Part shown: piece by piece, positions 1 to 5,797 of the stretch
Layout: every line of letters begins with the position of its first letter
How positions within the stretch are numbered: position 1 is the stretch's first letter
Source: Methylobacteriaceae bacterium
GTDB taxonomy: Bacteria > Pseudomonadota > Alphaproteobacteria > Rhizobiales > Beijerinckiaceae
NCBI GenBank assembly: GCA_019247255.1
Contig: JAFAPJ010000490.1
Coordinates: 1 to 5,797 of the forward strand
DNA: 5,797 nucleotides
Reading direction: 5' to 3'
The notes under the pieces: generated by a model
Databases searched by the model: none
Told to the model about the DNA's origin: nothing
What the model saw: only the letters and a program-made list of their open reading frames with translations
Position numbers and translations under genes: made by a program

Positions 1-663
1 TTCACCCTGCAATGGCAGGTCGACCCGCGGCGCGTGACCGATTTCGTGTTCAACCTCGCCAATCCCGACGGCACCGTCCGGGTCGCGGCCGAGAGCGCGA
101 TGCGCGAGGTGATCGGGCGGCGCAACATCCAGACCATCCTGACGACCGATCGCGCCGCGATCGAGGCCGAGGTGAAGCAGCTGACCCAGGATACGCTCAA
201 CCAATACGGCGCCGGGGTCGAGATCCTGCGCGTGAACCTGCAGAAGGTCGATCCGCCGACCCAGGTGATCGACGCTTTCCGCGACGTCCAGGCGGCGCGG
301 CAGGACCAGGATCGGCTGCGCAACGAGGCCGAGACCTATGCGAGCCGGGTCGTCCCGGAAGCGCGCGGCGAGGCGACCCGGATCGTCCAGGCGTCCGAGG
401 CTTATCGCGAGCGCTCGGTCGCCGAGGCGACCGGCCAGGCGTCGCGCTTCAGCCAGGTCTACGAGCAGTACCGCAAGGCGCCCGACGTGATCCGCGAACG
501 CATCTTCCTCGAGACCATGGAGCGCGTCCTCAGCGGGGCCGACAAGATCATCCTCGACGGCAACGGCCAGCAGGGCGTCGTACCCTACCTGCCGCTCTCC
601 GAGCTCGGCCGTCGGCCGGGGTCGGGCGGCGGCGCCTCCGGCCAGACGGGAGCCAACCGATGA
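1..663 (+). CDS. hflK: HflK, SPFH-family FtsH modulator subunit (5' end missing)
   Basis: HflK pairs with HflC in a large inner-membrane SPFH complex that faces the periplasm, encloses the AAA protease FtsH and tunes its degradation of membrane proteins. The reading frame is open from base 1, so the gene is cut by the window edge. The 220 visible residues begin inside the SPFH (band 7) domain with FTLQWQVDP, followed by the family-typical FVFNLANPDGTVR, a segment ending VIGRRNIQTILTTDR, and EILRVNLQKVDPP at about residues 74-86. A long charged Ala/Glu/Arg-rich helix follows (about 90-150, predicted coiled coil), then YRKAPDVIRERIFLETMERVL (about 155-175) and a Gly-rich tail. The N-terminal anchor, which in the family follows a Gly/Pro-rich cytoplasmic segment, lies outside the window. 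The stop TGA (661-663) overlaps the hflC ATG, which implies translational coupling. HflK rather than HflC is supported by the order of the pair and by the tail sequence. Confidence 0.95.
   Translation, partial: FTLQWQVDPRRVTDFVFNLANPDGTVRVAAESAMREVIGRRNIQTILTTDRAAIEAEVKQLTQDTLNQYGAGVEILRVNLQKVDPPTQVIDAFRDVQAARQDQDRLRNEAETYASRVVPEARGEATRIVQASEAYRERSVAEATGQASRFSQVYEQYRKAPDVIRERIFLETMERVLSGADKIILDGNGQQGVVPYLPLSELGRRPGSGGGASGQTGANR
648..652 (+). promoter_or_regulatory. Ribosome binding site of hflC
   Basis: GGGAG lies 7 nt before the ATG at 660, inside the last codons of hflK. It supports 660 as the hflC start rather than the much longer open frame that runs upstream through hflK in another phase. 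Confidence 0.65.
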
Positions 664-1634
664 GCGCGACGCTGCGCACCGCGCTCGCCGCGGCCGCCGC
701 CGTCGCGGTCGTGGTTCTCTTCGCCTCCGTTTTCATCGTCCAGCAGACTCAGACGGCGCTCGTGCTGCGCTTCGGCGCGGTCCAGCAGGCCTCGTCGGCT
801 CCCGGGCAACCCGGGATCCAGCCGGGGCTGCACTTCAAGGTGCCGCTCATTGACAACGTCGTGTACTTCGACCGGCGCATCCTCGACCTCGACCTGCCGG
901 TCCAGGAGGTCATCGCGTCCGATCAGAAACGGCTCGTCGTGGACGCCTATGCGCGCTACCGCATCATCGATCCGCTGCGCTTCTATCAGACGGTGAATGG
1001 CGTGCCGGGGGCGAACAACCGCCTCGGCTCCATCACGAACTCGACCGTGCGCTCCGTTCTCGCGGACGCGACCTTCACGGGCATCGTGCGCACGGAACGC
1101 GACGCCCTGACGAGGCGGATCGCCGGCGAGGTGAACAGCGCCGCGCGGGGGATCGGGGTCGAGGTCGTCGACGTCCGGCTTCGCCGGGTCGACCTGCCCG
1201 AGCAGAACAGCCAGGCGGTGTTCCAGCGCATGCAGACCGAGCGCCAGCGCGAGGCGACGGATATCCGAGCTCAGGGCTCGCAGATCGCGCAGGGCATCCG
1301 GGCCCGCGCGGACCGCGACGTCGCGGTGATCCTCGCCGAGGCGAACCGGACCTCGGAGGAGAACCGGGGCCGCGGCGACGCCGAGCGCAACCGCATCCTG
1401 GCCGAGGCTTACGGAAAAGATCCGGGCTTCTTCTCCTTCTACCGGACCATGCAGGCCTACGAGGCCGGGCTGAAGCCGGGCGATACCCGGATGGTGCTCT
1501 CGCCCGATTCCGAGTTCTTCCGTTTCTTCAACGACGCGGCGGGACGGGGCCGTTCGGACAAGGCTCCCTCCGGGACGCCGACGCCTCAGCCTCCCGCGTC
1601 CACGAGCTCGACCGCAGCCGTTCCCGGCCAGTGA
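660..1634 (+). CDS. hflC: HflC, SPFH-family FtsH modulator subunit
   Basis: HflC is the partner of HflK in the periplasm-facing SPFH complex around FtsH. The product is 324 residues, close to the usual 300-335. One N-terminal membrane anchor spans about residues 7-27 (Ala/Val-rich), followed by the SPFH domain opening QTQTALVLRFGAVQ and GLHFKVPLIDNVVYFDRRIL (about 57-74). YARYRIIDPLRFYQTV (about 97-112) and VEVVDVRLRRVDLPEQ (about 167-182) are typical HflC segments. A charged coiled-coil helix runs from about 185 to 250, then the C-terminal domain with DPGFFSFYRTMQAYE (about 254-268) and DTRMVLSPDSEFFRFF (about 275-290). The last 30 residues are a low-complexity Ser/Thr/Pro/Ala tail. The ATG at 660 is chosen because it overlaps the hflK stop, follows a good Shine-Dalgarno sequence, and gives the expected short cytoplasmic end and anchor. 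The frame is open farther upstream to 12, but that part translates to Arg/Pro/Gly-rich sequence out of phase with hflK and is not protein. Confidence 0.96.
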   Translation: MSATLRTALAAAAAVAVVVLFASVFIVQQTQTALVLRFGAVQQASSAPGQPGIQPGLHFKVPLIDNVVYFDRRILDLDLPVQEVIASDQKRLVVDAYARYRIIDPLRFYQTVNGVPGANNRLGSITNSTVRSVLADATFTGIVRTERDALTRRIAGEVNSAARGIGVEVVDVRLRRVDLPEQNSQAVFQRMQTERQREATDIRAQGSQIAQGIRARADRDVAVILAEANRTSEENRGRGDAERNRILAEAYGKDPGFFSFYRTMQAYEAGLKPGDTRMVLSPDSEFFRFFNDAAGRGRSDKAPSGTPTPQPPASTSSTAAVPGQ

Positions 1635-1643
1635 CGCGTCGCG

Positions 1644-1835
1644 ATGCGGGATCTCCTCGCCGCGTTCGGCCTCGCGCTCGCGATCGAGGGGATCCTGTTT
1701 GCCGCCTTCCCGGATGCGGTGAAACGCGCCATGGTTGATGCGGCGGCCTCGCCGCGGGACCGGATGAGGCTCGTCGGCCTCATCTCGGCCGCGATCGGGG
1801 TCGTCGCGGTCTGGGCCGCGCGACGCTTCACCTGA
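1644..1835 (+). CDS. DUF2065 family small inner-membrane protein (YjeT-like)
   Basis: This is a 63-residue protein of unknown function in the DUF2065 family, to which E. coli YjeT (also just downstream of hflC) belongs. Two predicted membrane helices make up most of it: about residues 4-22 and about 43-59, joined by a charged loop (DAVKRAM...SPRDR). Family-like residues are the E15-G16 pair in the first helix, P23 at its end, and R42 with the Gly-rich second helix (G45, G52). The length matches the family. It starts 9 nt after the hflC stop and in the same frame, with no recognisable Shine-Dalgarno sequence, so translation is probably coupled to hflC by reinitiation. The conserved position between hflC and a periplasmic protease gene suggests a role near the HflKC-FtsH complex, but that is inference from context only. 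Confidence 0.88.
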   Translation: MRDLLAAFGLALAIEGILFAAFPDAVKRAMVDAAASPRDRMRLVGLISAAIGVVAVWAARRFT

Positions 1836-1852
1836 CGCGCGGCTCGGGGTGA

Positions 1853-1874
1853 TGTTCGGGGCCGAACAGGTTCG

Positions 1875-1875
<1 letters not shown>
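1853..1875 (+). promoter_or_regulatory. Two mutually exclusive hairpins before the Do protease gene
   Basis: Three copies of one 6-base arm lie in a row: GTTCGG (1854-1859), its complement CCGAAC (1862-1867) and GTTCGG again (1870-1875). The middle arm can pair with either neighbour, but not both. The upstream pairing extends to 7 bp (1853-1859 with 1862-1868). The downstream pairing covers the AGG that could serve as ribosome binding site for the GTG at 1875 and reaches that codon's first base. Loops are only 2 nt as written, so the terminal pair would open. The arrangement is seen directly; a regulatory role is inferred and could be chance in GC-rich DNA. Confidence 0.3.
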
Positions 1876-3373
<1,498 letters not shown>

Positions 3374-3374
<1 letters not shown>

Positions 3375-3394
3375 GCCGGGCTGGCATCCCGGTC
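3374..3394 (+). terminator. Possible weak terminator hairpin after the protease gene
   Basis: Starting at the last base of the stop codon, GGCCGGG can pair with CCCGGTC (7 bp including one G-T wobble) around a 7-nt loop CTGGCAT. No T-run follows, so it is not a classical intrinsic terminator. It may slow polymerase, protect the mRNA 3' end or assist Rho-dependent termination. Confidence 0.25.
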
Positions 3395-3396
3395 GG

Positions 3397-3418
3397 GGCC
3401 GCGGCGCGGCTGGCGGCC
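3397..3418. repeat. GC-rich inverted repeat in the degP-secA gap
   Basis: GGCCGC (3397-3402) and GCGGCC (3413-3418) form a 6-bp inverted repeat around a 10-nt loop. It sits between convergent genes and could act in 3'-end formation in either direction. There is no T-run on either strand, and such repeats occur by chance in DNA this rich in GC. A further imperfect repeat, TCGAGCG/CGCTTCGA with one bulge, lies at 3431-3448 just downstream of the secA stop. Nothing else was recognised in this 86-nt gap. Confidence 0.25.
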
Positions 3419-3460
3419 GGGTTCAGCGACTCGAGCGGATCGCTTCGACGCGACGGCGCG

Positions 3461-5797
3461 TCAGGCCGTGAAGCGGCCGTGGCAATGCTTGAACTTCTTG
3501 CCCGAGCCGCAGGGGCAGGCCTCGTTGCGGCCCACGCGCCCCCAGGAGGCGGGGTTGCGCGGGTCGCGCTCGAGCACCGCCGTGTCGCCGGACATCTCGG
3601 CGGCCGCGAAGCCGAGCGCCGGCCCCGCGCCGCCGAAGGATCCGGTGGCGTGAGCTGAGGCGAACTCGTTCTCGCCGGTGGCGGGATCGAGATGCTGCAC
3701 GAACATCGGGGGCAGGTCGTCCGCGGGCTCCGGCTCCTGGAACACGACCTCGATCCGCATGAGCTGCGCCGTGACCTGGCGGCGCAGCTGGCCGACGAGC
3801 TGGTTGAAGAGGTCAAAGGCCTCGCTCTTGTACTCGTTGAGCGGATCCCGCTGCGCGTAGCCGCGCCAGCCGATCACCTGGCGCAGGTGGTCGAGCGTCA
3901 CGAGGTGCTCGCGCCACAGATGGTCGAGCGACTGCAGGAGGACCTGCTTCTCGACATAGGTCATCACCTCGGCCGAGTTCGCCTCGATGCGGGCCGTATA
4001 GGCCTCGTCGGCGAGCTTGCGCAGGCGCTCGCGGATCTCCTCGTCCGCGATGCCCTCCTCCTTGGCCCAGCCCTCGACCGGGACGTCGAGGTTGAGCCCT
4101 TGCCGGATCTCCTCGGCCAGCGCCGTCACGTCCCATTGCTCGGGATAGGCGCCGTCCGGGATCGCGGCTGCCACCAGATCGTCGACCACGCCGTGGCGCA
4201 TCTCGTCGATCGTGTCGCGCACGCTCTCCTCGGCCATGAAGTCGCGACGCTGCTCGAAGACGACCTTGCGCTGGTCGTTCATGACGTTGTCGTACTTCAG
4301 GATGTTCTTGCGGATGTCAAAGTTCCGGGCCTCGACCTTGGACTGCGCCTTCTCGATCGCCCGGTTGATCCAGGGATGGATGATCGCCTCGTCCTCCTTC
4401 AGCCCGAGCTTCTGGAGCATGCCGTCCATGCGCTCGGACCCGAAGATCCGCATGAGGTCGTCCTGAAGGGACAGGTAGAACTTCGACCGGCCGGGATCGC
4501 CCTGGCGTCCGGAGCGGCCACGCAGCTGGTTGTCGATGCGCCGGCTCTCGTGACGCTCGGTCCCGATGATGTAGAGGCCGCCCGGCATCGCGTGCTTGCG
4601 ACCGGCCTCCGGGTCCGACCCCTCGCCCGAGCCCAGCACGGTCTCGCGCATGGCCTCCACCTCGGCCGTGATCGCGGCGACCCGCGCGTCGCGCTCGGGT
4701 CCTTCCGCCATCCCGGCGGTCTCCCCGGCGATGCGCATCTCGATGTTGCCGCCGAGCTTAATGTCCGTGCCGCGGCCGGCCATGTTCGTCGCGATCGTGA
4801 TCGCGCCCGGCACGCCGGCCTCCGCCACGATATAGGCCTCCTGCTCGTGAAAGCGGGCGTTCAGCACCGCGAAGCGCTTGCTCTCGCGCCCTTCCCGGGC
4901 CGCCGCGTAGACCTCCTCCAGCGCCTTCGCGTCCGCAAAGTCGATCTGCTTGTAGCCGGCCTCCTTCATGAGCTCGGCGAGAAGCTCCGACTTCTCGATG
5001 GAGGCCGTCCCGACGAGGACGGGCTGGCGCCGCGCATGCGCCTTGTCGATCTCCTTGATAATGCCTTTGTATTTCTCGCCCGCCGTCCGGTAGACCTCGT
5101 CGTCCTCGTCGATGCGCGCGACCGGCTTGTTCGTCGGGATCTCGACGACCTCGAGGTTGTAGATCTCCAGGAACTCGTCCGCCTCGGTCGAGGCCGTGCC
5201 GGTCATGCCGGCGAGCTTGCCGTAGAGCCGGAAGTAGTTCTGGAAGGTGATGGAGGCGAGCGTCTGGTTCTCGGGCTGGATCTGCACGCGCTCCTTGGCC
5301 TCGAGCGCCTGGTGCTGGCCTTCCGAATATCGACGGCCCGGCATCATGCGGCCGGTGAACTCGTCGATGATGACCACCTCGCCGTTGCGGACGATGTAGT
5401 CCTTGTCGCGCGTGAACAGCTTATGGGCGCGCAACGCCTGATTCACGTGGTGGACGAGCGTGATGTTCTGCGCATCGTAGAGGTCGCCCTCGGTGAGGAG
5501 CCCCGTCTCGCGCAGCCAGGAATCCATCTTCTCGTTGCCGCCCTCCGTCAGCGAGATGGCGCGCTGCTTCTCGTCGAGGTCGTAATCCTCTCGGGCGAGC
5601 CGCGGGACGAGCGCGTCGATCGCGATGTAGAGGGCCGAGCGGTCGTCGACCGGCCCGGAGATAATGAGCGGCGTGCGCGCCTCGTCGATGAGGATCGAAT
5701 CCACCTCGTCGACGATCGCGAAGGCGTGCCCGCGCTGCACCATCTGCGCGAGCTCGTACTTCATGTTGTCACGCAGGTAATCGAAGCCGTATTCGTT
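3461..5797 (-). CDS. secA: SecA, preprotein translocase ATPase (N-terminus missing)
   Basis: SecA is the ATPase that pushes unfolded preproteins through SecYEG. The frame runs off the right edge, leaving 778 C-terminal residues; in this family the full protein is about 900-950, so roughly the first 170-200, including Walker A, are absent. Visible residues from the right edge: [12 protein letters not shown] (1-12), the Walker B/DEVD box in [13 protein letters not shown] (29-41), the preprotein-crosslinking region (about 45-195), GMTGTAS (197-203), [14 protein letters not shown] (337-350), and the motif VI segment [18 protein letters not shown] (419-436). The helical scaffold includes [10 protein letters not shown] (502-511), and the two-helix finger spans LDHLWREHL to RGYAQRDP (about 624-652). 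A linker then leads to the zinc-binding tail, with C761, C763, C772 and H773 in CxC-x8-CH form, which in the family contacts SecB and lipid. All motifs look intact. The gene converges on degP with an 86-nt gap. The promoter and start lie outside the window. Confidence 0.98.
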   Translation of the reverse strand, partial: NEYGFDYLRDNMKYELAQMVQRGHAFAIVDEVDSILIDEARTPLIISGPVDDRSALYIAIDALVPRLAREDYDLDEKQRAISLTEGGNEKMDSWLRETGLLTEGDLYDAQNITLVHHVNQALRAHKLFTRDKDYIVRNGEVVIIDEFTGRMMPGRRYSEGQHQALEAKERVQIQPENQTLASITFQNYFRLYGKLAGMTGTASTEADEFLEIYNLEVVEIPTNKPVARIDEDDEVYRTAGEKYKGIIKEIDKAHARRQPVLVGTASIEKSELLAELMKEAGYKQIDFADAKALEEVYAAAREGRESKRFAVLNARFHEQEAYIVAEAGVPGAITIATNMAGRGTDIKLGGNIEMRIAGETAGMAEGPERDARVAAITAEVEAMRETVLGSGEGSDPEAGRKHAMPGGLYIIGTERHESRRIDNQLRGRSGRQGDPGRSKFYLSLQDDLMRIFGSERMDGMLQKLGLKEDEAIIHPWINRAIEKAQSKVEARNFDIRKNILKYDNVMNDQRKVVFEQRRDFMAEESVRDTIDEMRHGVVDDLVAAAIPDGAYPEQWDVTALAEEIRQGLNLDVPVEGWAKEEGIADEEIRERLRKLADEAYTARIEANSAEVMTYVEKQVLLQSLDHLWREHLVTLDHLRQVIGWRGYAQRDPLNEYKSEAFDLFNQLVGQLRRQVTAQLMRIEVVFQEPEPADDLPPMFVQHLDPATGENEFASAHATGSFGGAGPALGFAAAEMSGDTAVLERDPRNPASWGRVGRNEACPCGSGKKFKHCHGRFTA

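Noticed and set aside
12..659. Upstream extension of the hflC frame, open through the whole hflK region
   Set aside because: It translates to Arg/Pro/Gly-rich low-complexity sequence in the wrong phase to hflK. The HflC anchor and family homology begin at the ATG at 660.
1854..1873. Possible alphaproteobacterial LexA box, from repeated GTTC
   Set aside because: The known motif is GTTC-N7-GTTC. Here the two GTTC copies are separated by 12 bases, so the spacing does not fit.
1644..1874. A stress sigma factor promoter before the protease gene (EcfG-type GGAAC / GTT or RpoH-type)
   Set aside because: No GGAAC element or convincing RpoH-like pair was found in this stretch. Transcription from upstream of hflK is the simpler reading.

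Overview
The window is a piece of a GC-rich proteobacterial chromosome. Codon use is strongly GC3-biased. The gene content (hflK, hflC, a DUF2065 gene and a Do-type protease gene, facing secA) and the protein sequences point to an alphaproteobacterium, most likely in the Rhizobiales (Hyphomicrobiales). A Methylobacterium-like relative is my best guess from memory of the SecA and HflC sequences, and it is low confidence below the order level. No mobile element, CRISPR array, tRNA, rRNA or foreign-looking segment was seen.

Layout. Positions 1-1835 and about 1875-3374 hold four plus-strand genes in tight succession: the 3' part of hflK (cut by the left window edge), hflC (overlapping hflK by the ATGA arrangement), a 63-residue DUF2065 inner-membrane protein gene (9 nt after hflC and in the same reading frame), and a Do/HtrA serine protease gene of the DegP/MucD class with two PDZ domains (39 nt further on). 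The spacing suggests one operon. A short GC-rich gap of 86 nt (3375-3460) separates this from secA, which runs on the minus strand from beyond the right edge to 3461. About 778 C-terminal residues of SecA are present; the N-terminus, including Walker A, is missing.

How the genes fit together. HflK and HflC form the SPFH-type membrane complex that encloses and modulates the FtsH protease, so they act in inner-membrane protein quality control. The Do protease handles misfolded proteins in the periplasm. SecA drives export of unfolded proteins through SecYEG, which is the source of much of what these proteases police. The left block therefore reads as an envelope quality-control operon facing a secretion motor gene. 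The SecA link is functional rather than transcriptional, since the genes converge.

This is conserved housekeeping sequence. I did not find an undescribed system. The items worth a second look are small: two mutually exclusive hairpins over the protease start region, an in-frame UGA-C junction between hflC and DUF2065, a long variable insert in SecA, and the unresolved protease start codon.
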